DNA from: Modestobacter lapidis
GTDB lineage: Bacteria; Actinomycetota; Actinomycetes; Mycobacteriales; Geodermatophilaceae
Direction: 5' to 3'
DNA length: 64,000 bases
Assembly (NCBI GenBank): GCA_019779905.1
Contig: JABAKE010000002.1
Span: 124,001-188,000 of the forward strand
This document shows, one piece after another, positions 53,428 to 62,006 of the stretch. How positions within the stretch are numbered: the stretch's first letter is position 1; each line of letters starts with the position of its first letter. Both the position numbers and the translations under genes were made by a program. The notes under the pieces were generated by a model that saw only the letters and a program-made list of their open reading frames with translations, had not been told where the DNA came from and made no database searches.

Positions 53428-54528
53428 GTGGCCATCGAGCTGACCCGCGCCGACGTGCTCGGCGCCCGCGTGCGCGCCCAGCAGCTGGACCGGCCGGCCG
53501 GTGCGCTCACCGGCACCGCCGTCCTGGACCTGGGGGTGCAGGACACCGGTCCCGACGGCGGCCGCTGGGCGCTCGCCGTCCGGGGGGTCGACGTCGGCGC
53601 ACTGGACGACGACGCCCTGGTGACCGTGTGGACCATCCGCGGCGCACCGCACGTCTACCGCCGCGCCGACCTGCCGGGGGTGGCCGCGGCGACCCGGCCG
53701 TTCTCGGAGGCCGACGCCGGCAAGCGGATCTTCGACGCGGCGAAGCCGCTCAGGGCGGCCGGCATCCCCGTCGAGGCCGCGCTCGACGTCATCGCGGCGG
53801 AGCTGCGGTCGATCGTGACCCGGCCGACCGTCAAGGGCGAGATGTCCCGGCAGCTCACCGCGGCCCTGCCCGACCCGTACCTGCGGGAGTGCGTGCCGTG
53901 CCGGGCCGTCCACCCGTGGGAGCAGCCGTTCCGGCTGGCCGCGCTGCGCGCCGGGCTGGAGCTGCAGCCCGGCACCTCCCCGCCGGTGCTCCAGCCGATC
54001 CCGGGGTTCGCCGTCGCCGCCGCCGTGCCCGGGCGGCTCGACGTCGTCCGGGCGTACCTGCGGCTGTTCGGGCCGGCCACGCCCCAGCACGTGGCCGGCT
54101 ACCTCGACGCGCCGCAGGCCGATGTCACGGCCCGCTGGCCGGACGACGCCGTCGAGGTGTCGGTCGACGGCGGGCGCCGGTGGGCGCTGGCCGAGGACGT
54201 CGACCGGCTGGCGGCCGGCCCGGCGACGACGACCCGGCTGCTGGGCCCTTTCGACCCCTACCTGCAGACCCGCGACCGGTCGCTGCTGGCCCCCGACCCT
54301 GCCCGGGCCAGAACGCTCTGGCCGGCGCTGGGCCGCCCCGGCGCGGTGCTCGTCGACGGCGAGGTGGCCGGCACCTGGCGCCCGCGCAAGGCCGGGAAGC
54401 GACTGAACGTGCGGGTCGACCTCTGGCACCCGCTCCCGCCGGCCGTGCGGAAGGCGATCGGTGCGCAGGCCGAGCTGCTCGCCGCCTCCCGGCAGCTGGC
54501 GCTGGGCGCGGTCGAGGGCATCGGCTGA
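53428..54528 (+). CDS. winged-helix DNA-binding protein (YcaQ/HTH_42 family)
   Basis: 366 residues, GTG 53428. TRADVLGARVRAQQLD at the start, TVWTIRGAPHVYRR, RPTVKGEMSRQLTAALPD, and LLGPFDPYLQTRDRSLL, the motif set of DUF1006/HTH_42 (winged helix) proteins, some of which are DNA glycosylases unhooking crosslinks (YcaQ, AlkX). Whether it retains glycosylase activity cannot be told. Confidence 0.83.
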   Translation: MAIELTRADVLGARVRAQQLDRPAGALTGTAVLDLGVQDTGPDGGRWALAVRGVDVGALDDDALVTVWTIRGAPHVYRRADLPGVAAATRPFSEADAGKRIFDAAKPLRAAGIPVEAALDVIAAELRSIVTRPTVKGEMSRQLTAALPDPYLRECVPCRAVHPWEQPFRLAALRAGLELQPGTSPPVLQPIPGFAVAAAVPGRLDVVRAYLRLFGPATPQHVAGYLDAPQADVTARWPDDAVEVSVDGGRRWALAEDVDRLAAGPATTTRLLGPFDPYLQTRDRSLLAPDPARARTLWPALGRPGAVLVDGEVAGTWRPRKAGKRLNVRVDLWHPLPPAVRKAIGAQAELLAASRQLALGAVEGIG

Positions 54529-54569
54529 GGACGCGTGATCCCCGCCGCGCGCCGGGTAGGAGCCGCGCC

Positions 54570-55973
54570 ATGACCGCCGACGTGCCGACCCCGCCGCACC
54601 CCGGCCCGCCGTCGTCCCTGACCCGCGCGGCCCGGCTGGACCGCCTGCCGTTTACCCGGGAGCACGGCAGGCTCGTCGCCGGGTCGGGGTTCGGCTGGGC
54701 GCTGGACGCCATGGACGTCGGGCTCATCTCCTTCGTGATGGCCGCGCTCGCGGTGCAGTGGTCGCTGTCGCCGACGGAGCTGTCCTGGATCGGCTCCATC
54801 GGCTTCGTCGGGATGGCCCTGGGGGCCACGCTCGGCGGCCTGCTGGCCGACCGGATCGGCCGCCGGCAGGTCTTCGCAGTCACGCTGCTGGTGTTCGGGC
54901 TGGCCACCGGCGCGGCCGCGCTGTCCTGGTCGGTCGGTGCGCTGCTGGTCTTCCGGTTCCTCATCGGGCTGGGTCTGGGCGCCGAACTGCCGGTGGCGTC
55001 CACGCTGGTCAGCGAGTTCGCCCCGGCCGCGGTGCGCGGCCGGGTGGTCGTCGTCCTCGAGGCGTTCTGGGCGGTCGGCTGGCTGCTCGCCGCCCTGATC
55101 GGCTACTTCGTGGTGCCGACCAGCGACAACGGCTGGCGCTGGGCGTTCGCGATCGGCGCGCTGCCGGCGGTCTACACCGTCGTCGTCCGGCGCGGGCTGC
55201 CCGAGTCGGTGCGCTTCCTGGAACTGCGGGGCCGGGTCGACGAGGCCGAGGCCACCGTCCGCCGCTTCGAGGCGGCCGCCGGGGTGGCGCCGGTCCCCTC
55301 CCCCGTTCCCGAGCCGACGCCGGCGCCGGGCCCGCGGGCGCTGTGGGCGCGCGGCAGCCGGGTGCGCACCGGGGCGCTGTGGACGGTCTGGTTCAGCATC
55401 AACTTCGCCTACTACGGGGCGTTCATCTGGCTGCCCACGCTGCTGGTCGCCTCGGGTTTCTCGCTGGTGCGGTCCTTCGGGTACACGCTGCTCATCACGC
55501 TGGCGCAGTTGCCCGGGTACGCGGTGGCGGCGTTCCTCATCGAGCGGTGGGGCCGGCGTCCCACGCTGGCCGTGTTCACCCTCGGCTCGGCCCTGGGCGC
55601 GGGGCTGTTCGCCGGCGCGGACGGCGAGACAGCGGTACTGGCCACCGGAATGGTGCTGTCGTTCTTCAACCTGGGCGCCTGGGGTGCGCTGTACGCGGTG
55701 ACGCCGGAGGTGTACCCGACCGCGCTGCGGGCCACCGGCGCCGGGGCGGCCGCCGGGTTCGGCCGGATCGCCTCGATCCTGGCGCCGCTGTGCGTGCCGC
55801 CGCTGCTCGAGCGCGGCGGGAACGGGCTGGTGTTCGGCGTCTTCGCGGCGTTCTTCGTGCTCGCGGCGCTGGCCACCTGGGGGCTGCCGGAGCGTCGCGG
55901 CCGCACGTTGGAGGAGATCGACGCCGGGCCGGCGGTGCCGGCGGGTGACCCGGTGCGGCCGTCCGGTCCCTGA
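54570..55973 (+). CDS. MFS transporter (aromatic acid/sugar-type)
   Basis: 467 residues, ATG 54570 after GTAGGAG. DAMDVGLISF in helix 1, LADRIGRRQVFA motif A, RFLIGLGLGAELPVASTLVSEF and the second-half motif ERWGRRPT place it with the AAHS/sugar-porter-like MFS. Twelve helices; central loop is Pro-rich. Likely a carboxylate or sugar importer. Confidence 0.87.
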   Translation: MTADVPTPPHPGPPSSLTRAARLDRLPFTREHGRLVAGSGFGWALDAMDVGLISFVMAALAVQWSLSPTELSWIGSIGFVGMALGATLGGLLADRIGRRQVFAVTLLVFGLATGAAALSWSVGALLVFRFLIGLGLGAELPVASTLVSEFAPAAVRGRVVVVLEAFWAVGWLLAALIGYFVVPTSDNGWRWAFAIGALPAVYTVVVRRGLPESVRFLELRGRVDEAEATVRRFEAAAGVAPVPSPVPEPTPAPGPRALWARGSRVRTGALWTVWFSINFAYYGAFIWLPTLLVASGFSLVRSFGYTLLITLAQLPGYAVAAFLIERWGRRPTLAVFTLGSALGAGLFAGADGETAVLATGMVLSFFNLGAWGALYAVTPEVYPTALRATGAGAAAGFGRIASILAPLCVPPLLERGGNGLVFGVFAAFFVLAALATWGLPERRGRTLEEIDAGPAVPAGDPVRPSGP

Positions 55974-56026
55974 TCGCGGCCCGTCCCGGACGGGTGGCGG
56001 GCGGATCTCGCGGGTAGCAGCGGGGG

Positions 56027-57106
56027 ATGCCGGAACTCACCAGTGGACTCCTGCCCGGGCTGACCGTCGCCGTCACCGGCGCCACCGGCAACGTCGGAAC
56101 GGCACTGCTGCGGGCCCTCGCCGACGGCGGCGCGACCGAGGTGCGCGGTCTCGCGCGGCGCCAGCCGCCGGACACCGCTCCCTACGACGGCGTGCACTGG
56201 TACCTGACCGACCTCGGCGAGCCCGACAGCGAGGAGGTGCTGGCGGAGTTCCTGCACGGCGCGGACGTCGTCGTCCACCTGGCCTGGGCGCTGCAGCCGG
56301 GGCGCGAGCCCGAACGCCTGCGCCGGGTCAACGTCGACGGGACGCAGCGGGTGCTCGACGCGGCCGGCGCCGCGGGTGTTCCGCACGTGGTGCACATGTC
56401 GTCCCTGGGCGTCTACTCCGCCGGCCCGCCGTCGCGGCGGATCGCCGAGGACTGGCCGACCGAGGGCGTGCCCAGCTCGCAGTACAGCCGGGACAAGGTC
56501 GCCGCCGAGGGGCTGGTCCGGAAGTTCGTGGCCACGCATCCCGACGTGACCGTGTCGGTGACCCGGCCGACGCTGGTGCTGCAGCCCGACGCCGCGAGCG
56601 AGATCGGCCGGTACTTCCTCGGCGACCTGCTGCTCGCGGCGGCCCGGCTGCTGCCGGGTCCGGTGGCCAAGGTGCTGCCGCTCCCGCTGCCCGGGAGCCT
56701 GCATCTTTCCTTCGTCCACGCCGACGACGTGGCCTCGGCGCTGGTGCGGATCATGGACCAGCGCGCCCCCGGTGCGTTCAACCTGTCCACCGACCCGGCG
56801 CTGGACGCCGACGGCCTGGCCGCCGCGCTGGGCTCGTTCCGGGTGCCGGTGCCGGTGTTCGTGCTGCGGGCGGCGATGGACGCGGCGTTCCAGACCCGGC
56901 TGGTCCCGACCGAGCCGGGCTGGCTCGACCTCGCGCTCGGGGTGCCGCTGCTGGAGTGGGCCCGGGCCCGCACGGTGCTGGGCTGGACGCCGCGGCGCCG
57001 CGGGCCCGACGTGCTGCGGGAGTTCGTCGCCGCCCTGGGCCGGGGCGAGGGCAGCGCCGGCCCGCTGCTGGAGCCCGCCGGCGGGCCGGAGCGTCCGCCG
57101 GCCTGA
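56027..57106 (+). CDS. NAD-dependent epimerase/dehydratase (extended SDR)
   Basis: 359 residues, ATG 56027. VAVTGATGNVGTALLRAL binds NAD(P); HMSSLGVYS and YSRDK supply the Ser/Tyr/Lys triad. Extended-SDR fold of sugar-nucleotide epimerases or reductases. Substrate unknown. A short hairpin (57159-57176) separates it from the convergent gene. Confidence 0.86.
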   Translation: MPELTSGLLPGLTVAVTGATGNVGTALLRALADGGATEVRGLARRQPPDTAPYDGVHWYLTDLGEPDSEEVLAEFLHGADVVVHLAWALQPGREPERLRRVNVDGTQRVLDAAGAAGVPHVVHMSSLGVYSAGPPSRRIAEDWPTEGVPSSQYSRDKVAAEGLVRKFVATHPDVTVSVTRPTLVLQPDAASEIGRYFLGDLLLAAARLLPGPVAKVLPLPLPGSLHLSFVHADDVASALVRIMDQRAPGAFNLSTDPALDADGLAAALGSFRVPVPVFVLRAAMDAAFQTRLVPTEPGWLDLALGVPLLEWARARTVLGWTPRRRGPDVLREFVAALGRGEGSAGPLLEPAGGPERPPA

Positions 57107-57158
57107 GCCCGAGTCGGGCAGCGGCTCAGCGGCGGCCGGGACGGCTCCTGGCCGCGGC

Positions 57159-57176
57159 GTCGTCCGGGAGGACGAC
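57159..57176. terminator. short bidirectional hairpin
   Basis: GTCGTCC pairs with GGACGAC over a GGGA loop at the convergent 3' ends of the SDR and aldo/keto reductase genes. Confidence 0.55.
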
Positions 57177-58030
57177 TAGGCGATCGCGTCCAGCGTGGCC
57201 ATGGCGTCGTCGGGCAGCGTGAGCTGCGCGGCGGCCATGTTCTCGGTCAGGTGCTCGACCGACTTGGTGCCGGGGATGGGCAGGATGACCGGCGACTTCT
57301 GCAGCAGCCAGGCCAACGCCACCTGGGACGGCGTGGCATCCAGCTCCGTGGCGACGGCGGCGACCGGGCTGTCCGGCCTGGCCAGGTCACCGGTGGCGAT
57401 CGGGAACCACGGGATGAAGGCGATGCCCTCGGCGGTGGCGTACTCGAGCACGTCGGCGGACTGCCGGTTGGTCAGGTTGTACAGGTTCTGCACGCTGGCG
57501 ATCTCGGTGATCTGCCGCGCCGCCTTCAGCTCCTCGACCGACACCTCGGAGACGCCGATGTGCCGCACCTTGCCCTGTTCCTTCAGCTCGGCGAAGGCGC
57601 CGAGCTGGTCGGCCAGCGGGACGTCGGGATCGATGCGGTGCAGCTGGATGAGGTCGATCCGCTCGACGCCCAGGTGCCGCAGCGAGAGCTCGACCTGCTG
57701 CTTGAGGTAGGCGGGGCGGCCGACCGGCACCCACTCGCCCGGGCCGGTGCGGGTCAGGCCGGCCTTGGTGCCGATGACCAGCGACTCCGGGTAGGGGTGC
57801 AGCGCCTCGGCGATGATCTGCTCGCTGACCAGCGGGCCGTAGGAGTCCGCGGTGTCGATGAAGTCGACGCCCTGCTCGACGGCGGCCCGGACGACGCGGA
57901 CGGCGCCGGCGCGGTCGGCCGGCTCGCCCCACACGCCGGGACCGGGGAGCTGCATGGCGCCGTAGCCGAGGCGGTGGACGGGGAGGTCCCCACCGAGGTC
58001 GAAGGTGAGCGGGCGGGTGGCGGTGGTCAT
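57176..58030 (-). CDS. aldo/keto reductase
   Basis: 284 residues, ATG 58030 with AGGAGG upstream. TIM barrel with FIDTADSYG (catalytic Asp, Tyr), KAGLTR (Lys), IDLIQLHRIDP (His) and the NADPH-site PIPGTKSVEHL. Similar to YdbC/AKR-type oxidoreductases. Single gene. Confidence 0.9.
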   Translation of the reverse strand: MTTATRPLTFDLGGDLPVHRLGYGAMQLPGPGVWGEPADRAGAVRVVRAAVEQGVDFIDTADSYGPLVSEQIIAEALHPYPESLVIGTKAGLTRTGPGEWVPVGRPAYLKQQVELSLRHLGVERIDLIQLHRIDPDVPLADQLGAFAELKEQGKVRHIGVSEVSVEELKAARQITEIASVQNLYNLTNRQSADVLEYATAEGIAFIPWFPIATGDLARPDSPVAAVATELDATPSQVALAWLLQKSPVILPIPGTKSVEHLTENMAAAQLTLPDDAMATLDAIA

Positions 58031-58211
58031 GCGTCCTCCTGGGAGCTGGACGATCCGGGTGACCGGCGGCGGCGCCGCCCGGTCTCTCCCCGCACAGCTC
58101 CGTTGCACGCAACCTTCTTCCCGACGGCCGCGGATGTGACCGGCGGCACGGTGCGCGGGGCGCGGCTCCCCGGGTGCCGGGCGCGGCCGGCGGCTGCGGC
58201 ATCGTGGTCGC

Positions 58212-59510
58212 GTGCAACGGTCGGGACGGCGCCGCTCCGCGATCGGTCTACCCCCCGGCCGGGTGGCCGTGCCCGGGCTGCTGCTGGCCGGTGTGCTGCT
58301 GGTCGCGTTGAACCTGCGCGGTCCGCTGGTGGCGGTCGCGCCGGTGGTCGACGCCATCGGCCGGGACCTCGCCCTCAGCGCCGGCACCGTGGGCCTGCTG
58401 ACCAGCATCCCGGTGCTCTGCTTCGGTCTGGCCGCACCGTTCGCCTCGCTGCTCATCGCCCGGACCGGGGTGCACCGGGCCGTCCTGGTCTCCCTCGGCG
58501 GCGTGCTGCTGGGCAGCCTGCTGCGCTCGACGGGCAGCCCGGCCACGGCCATCGCCGGCACCGTCGTCCTCGGGCTGGGCATCACGGTGGGCAACGTGGT
58601 CGTCCCGGTGGTCATCGGCCGCGACTTCCCCACCGCGACCAACGTGGTGATGGCGGCCTACACCGCCGCGCTCAACCTGGGCTCGGCGTTCACCACCTCG
58701 CTCACCGCCCCGCTCGCCGAGGTGGCCGGCTGGCAGGTGGCGCTGGCCTCGTGGGGGCTGCTGACCGTGGTGGCCGCCGGGGTCTGGACGGCGGCGCTGC
58801 GCCGGCAGGTGGCGCGGGCCGCGGCCCGCGCCACCGACCACCCGCCTGCCGTCCCGCCGGTCCCGGAACCGGCACCGACCCGCCCGCTGTGGCGCAATCC
58901 GGTGGCCTGGGGGCTCATGCTCGCCTTCGCCGGGCAGGCGTTCAGCTACTACGGCCTCACCGCGTGGCTGCCCAGCCTGCTCGCCGACGAGCAGGGGCTC
59001 TCCCGCGCCGCGGCCGGGGTCAGCTCGTCGCTGTTCCAGCTGCTGGCCATCGTGGGGGCCTTCGCCGTCCCGGCGCTGGTGGCCTGGTGGGGCCGGCCCG
59101 CGCTGGTGCTGCTGGCGATCACCGCAGCCTGGGCCACGCTGCCGCTTGGCCTGCTGGTCGCGCCGTCGTTGTGGGCGCTGTGGTGCTGCTTGGCCGGCGC
59201 GGCACAGGGCGGTGGCATCACGGTCATCTTCATCGCGGTGGTCCGCCGGTCCCGGGGGCTCACGGAGAACCGGCGGATGTCGGCCATGGTGCAGGGCGGC
59301 GGGTACACCGTGGCCGCGACCGGTCCGCTGGTCATCGGCGCGGTGCACGACGCCTCGGGCGGTTGGACCCTTCCACTGCTGGTCATCCTGGGGGCGGTGG
59401 CAGTGATGGCCGTCGCCGGCGCCCCGGCTGCCGGCGGCCGGCCCGACGTGGTCGCCGATGACGCTGCGGAGTCCGCCCGGGCCCCGTCGGAGAGGGGATC
59501 GCGTGGGTGA
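58212..59510 (+). CDS. MFS transporter (CynX/NimT family)
   Basis: 432 residues, GTG 58212. ALNLRGPLVAVAPV in helix 1, LIARTGVHR motif A, LGLGITVGNVVVPVVI, and QGGGYTVAATGPLVIG in the last third, typical of the CynX/NimT branch that includes cyanate and nitroimidazole transporters. Twelve helices. Overlaps the next gene by 8 bp. Confidence 0.87.
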   Translation: MQRSGRRRSAIGLPPGRVAVPGLLLAGVLLVALNLRGPLVAVAPVVDAIGRDLALSAGTVGLLTSIPVLCFGLAAPFASLLIARTGVHRAVLVSLGGVLLGSLLRSTGSPATAIAGTVVLGLGITVGNVVVPVVIGRDFPTATNVVMAAYTAALNLGSAFTTSLTAPLAEVAGWQVALASWGLLTVVAAGVWTAALRRQVARAAARATDHPPAVPPVPEPAPTRPLWRNPVAWGLMLAFAGQAFSYYGLTAWLPSLLADEQGLSRAAAGVSSSLFQLLAIVGAFAVPALVAWWGRPALVLLAITAAWATLPLGLLVAPSLWALWCCLAGAAQGGGITVIFIAVVRRSRGLTENRRMSAMVQGGGYTVAATGPLVIGAVHDASGGWTLPLLVILGAVAVMAVAGAPAAGGRPDVVADDAAESARAPSERGSRG

Positions 59511-60102
59511 ACTGGTGGTCGTCCGGCACGGGCAGACCGAGTGGAGCCGGAGCGGCCAGCACACCGGCCTGACCGACCTGCCGTTGCTGCCGGCGGGTGA
59601 GGACGACGCCCGGCGGCTGCGGCCGGTGCTCGCCGAGCGGCCCATCACGCACGCCTTCGTCAGCCCGCTCGGTCGGGCCCGCCGGACCGCCGAGCTGGCC
59701 GGGCTGTTCGACGGCGGGCTGGAGACGGTCCTCGAGCCGGATCTCGTGGAGGTCGACTACGGCGGCTACGAGGGGCTGACCACGCCGGAGATCGGCGCGC
59801 AGCTCGGCGGCCGGTGGTCGCTGTGGGCCGACGGCACGGTGCCGGGCGAGACCCCCGGCGAGGCGCTGGACCAGGTGGCGGAACGGGTCGACCGGGTGCT
59901 GGCGCGGGTGCGGCCGCTGCTGGCCGACGGCGACGTCGTCCTGGTCGCCCACGGGCACCTGCTGCGCATCCTCACCGCCCGCTGGCTGGGCCTGGGGCCG
60001 GCAGCGGGCGCGCTGTTCCCGCTGGCGACCGGCCGGTACGGGCTGCTGGGCACCGAACACGACTGGCCCGCGCTGACCGGGTGGAACGTCGGCTGCCCCT
60101 GA
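59503..60102 (+). CDS. histidine phosphatase (phosphoglycerate mutase superfamily)
   Basis: 199 residues from GTG 59503, overlapping the MFS stop. RHGQTEWS holds the phospho-accepting His; SPLGRARRTAEL, EVDYGGYEG and VAHGHLLR supply the remaining pocket residues. Small phosphatase of the PhoE/GpmB type. An element copy starts right after its stop. Confidence 0.9.
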   Translation: MGELVVVRHGQTEWSRSGQHTGLTDLPLLPAGEDDARRLRPVLAERPITHAFVSPLGRARRTAELAGLFDGGLETVLEPDLVEVDYGGYEGLTTPEIGAQLGGRWSLWADGTVPGETPGEALDQVAERVDRVLARVRPLLADGDVVLVAHGHLLRILTARWLGLGPAAGALFPLATGRYGLLGTEHDWPALTGWNVGCP

Positions 60103-60104
60103 GA

Positions 60105-60160
60105 CAGGACCCCCTCGCCCTATCGCTCGCAAGCTCGCGACGGGCCCCTACACGGGGGCC
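60105..60160 (+). repeat. nested-hairpin 3'-end element, copy E
   Basis: Starts AGGACC 2-3 bp after the histidine phosphatase stop. Inner stem TCGC/GCGA around loop TCGCAAGCTC (60127-60136). The outer stem is weaker (CCCCC/GGGGG). Its right end overlaps the EAL gene stop. Confidence 0.75.
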
Positions 60161-61242
60161 TCGGCGTGCAGCAGCTCCGGCGCCACGGAGGGACTCGGGC
60201 GAACCGGGCGGCCGAAGAACCAGCCCTGCCCCAGGTCCGCGCCCAGCGCCCGCACCTCGTCGGCGACCCGCTCGGACTCCACCCCCTCGGCGACGACGGT
60301 GGCGCCCAGGCCGTGGGCCAGGCTGATCACCGAGGCGGCGACCGCCCGGGGGCCGGCGTCGGTCAGCCGGGAGACGAGCTCCTTGTCCAGCTTCACCACG
60401 TCGGGCCGGACGGCGGAGACCAGCGCGAGGCTCGACCAGCCCGCGCCGACGTCGTCCAGGGCGACCCGCCAGCCCAGCGACCGGTGGTGCTCCAGCACGG
60501 CCAGCAGGTGGCCGCGGTCGGGGATGGCGTGCGACTCGACCACCTCGAAGACCAGCTGTCCGGGCGAGAGTCCGCTGTCGTGCACGGCGGCCTCGGTGCC
60601 GGCCAGGCAGACCTGGGGGCGGTGGACGGCGGCCGGGTTGCTGTTGACGTAGAGGTCGGCGCTGCCGAGCCAGCCGGCGGCGCCGCGGACCGCCGCCTCC
60701 CGCGCGATCCGGTCCAGGCGGTCCAGCCACCCGGCGGACTCGGCGAGGAAGAACAGGTCGCCACCGCCGACCTCCCGGCCGTGGGCGCGGCCGCGCAGCA
60801 GGGCCTCGTGCGCGACGACGGCACCGTCGGTGAGCGAGACGATCGGCTGGTAGACCGGCCACAGCTCGGCCTCGGTGAGCACGCCGATCTCGACGGTCAC
60901 CCCGCGGCGGGCGAGCTCCACGGCCAGGGACGGCGCACCGAGCAGCCGCGCGGCCAGCGCGATCTCGTTCTCCGGCGGGTCGGCGGCCACCCGCACGGCC
61001 TCGGTCTCGGCCGCGGTCAGGTCGCGGGCCAGCCGGGTGAGCAGTCGGTCCACCCGCCGGCCGTCGCCGTCGTGCGCGACGACCTCCAGCAGCCCGGGAT
61101 CGGCGTAGACGTCCAGCCCGACCAGCGCGGCGGTGCGCGCGATGGCCGGCAGCACGTGTTCCAGGGGGCTGGCCAGCAACAGCCGGGTGGCGCGCTCGGG
61201 GGTCGCCCAGGCGGGGCGGACGACGTCGGCGGTTCCGCTCAC
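60148..61242 (-). CDS. EAL-domain c-di-GMP phosphodiesterase
   Basis: 364 residues, ATG or GTG at 61242. N-terminal ~115 residues lack a recognised domain. EAL domain: YQPIVSL, HEALLRG (EAL), NSNPAAV, ESHAIPD, DDVGAG (variant of DDFGTG), VKLDKEL and VAEGVES; all metal-binding acidic residues are present. It hydrolyses c-di-GMP to pGpG, which oligoribonuclease (18234) could finish. Divergent from a TetR gene. Confidence 0.9.
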   Translation of the reverse strand: MSGTADVVRPAWATPERATRLLLASPLEHVLPAIARTAALVGLDVYADPGLLEVVAHDGDGRRVDRLLTRLARDLTAAETEAVRVAADPPENEIALAARLLGAPSLAVELARRGVTVEIGVLTEAELWPVYQPIVSLTDGAVVAHEALLRGRAHGREVGGGDLFFLAESAGWLDRLDRIAREAAVRGAAGWLGSADLYVNSNPAAVHRPQVCLAGTEAAVHDSGLSPGQLVFEVVESHAIPDRGHLLAVLEHHRSLGWRVALDDVGAGWSSLALVSAVRPDVVKLDKELVSRLTDAGPRAVAASVISLAHGLGATVVAEGVESERVADEVRALGADLGQGWFFGRPVRPSPSVAPELLHAEAPV

Positions 61243-61339
61243 CGGTGCAGGATGACCGCCCGATCACGCCGTGCGCTGCACGACGCGCCCGGCCGGGCAC
61301 GAGAGCCCGCGACGACGGATCGTCGTTGCAGAGATCAAC

Positions 61340-61984
61340 ATGCCTAGAGTGTGCGGCGTGCCTGCCCTCGCCCTGCCCGATGACGGGCGCCCCCACCGCG
61401 GTGGGCGTCCCCGCGATCCCTCCCGCGACGGGGCCATCCGCTCGGCGATCCTGCGGGTTCTCGCCGAGGAGGGGTACGCCGCGCTGACCATGGACGCGGT
61501 CGCGACCCGGGCGGGGGTGGGCAAGGCGACCATCTACCGCCGCTGGCGGACCAAGTCCCAGCTCGTCGCCGACGCCGTCGTGTCCCTCGGCGACGAGGTC
61601 ATGGTGCTGCCCGACTCCGGCTCGCTGGAGGACGACCTGCGCGTCCTGATGCGCTGGCTGGTCACCGCCGTGAACGGCCCGCTGGGCGCCGCGACCCGCT
61701 CGCTGTTGTCGGCCATGGCGCACGAGCCGCAGTTGCGGGCCGCCTTCCACGGCGGCCCCATGGAGCACTGGCACGCCCTGTTCCACCAGGTCTGGACCCG
61801 CGCGGAGGACCGCGGCGAGGTCCGTCCGGGCCTCGCCGGTACCGCGATCGCCGCCACGGCGTCCGCGGCGATCCTGCAGCGCTGGTTGTTCGGCGTCGAG
61901 CCGGTCGACCAGGCGTTCGCCGACGAGGTGCTCGCCGACGTCGTGCTGCCGCTGGTCGACGCCACCTGCCCGCTGCGGCGCTGA
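61340..61984 (+). CDS. TetR-family regulator
   Basis: 214 residues from ATG 61340. Helix-turn-helix: AIRSAILRVLAEEGYAALTM then GVGKATIYRRWRTKSQLVAD. The C-terminal TetR_C domain has typical hydrophobic helices. Divergent from the EAL gene (97 bp) and convergent with the P-type ATPase gene; target unknown. Confidence 0.9.
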   Translation: MPRVCGVPALALPDDGRPHRGGRPRDPSRDGAIRSAILRVLAEEGYAALTMDAVATRAGVGKATIYRRWRTKSQLVADAVVSLGDEVMVLPDSGSLEDDLRVLMRWLVTAVNGPLGAATRSLLSAMAHEPQLRAAFHGGPMEHWHALFHQVWTRAEDRGEVRPGLAGTAIAATASAAILQRWLFGVEPVDQAFADEVLADVVLPLVDATCPLRR

Positions 61985-62006
61985 CCGGGCGTCCGGAGGG
62001 CAGCGG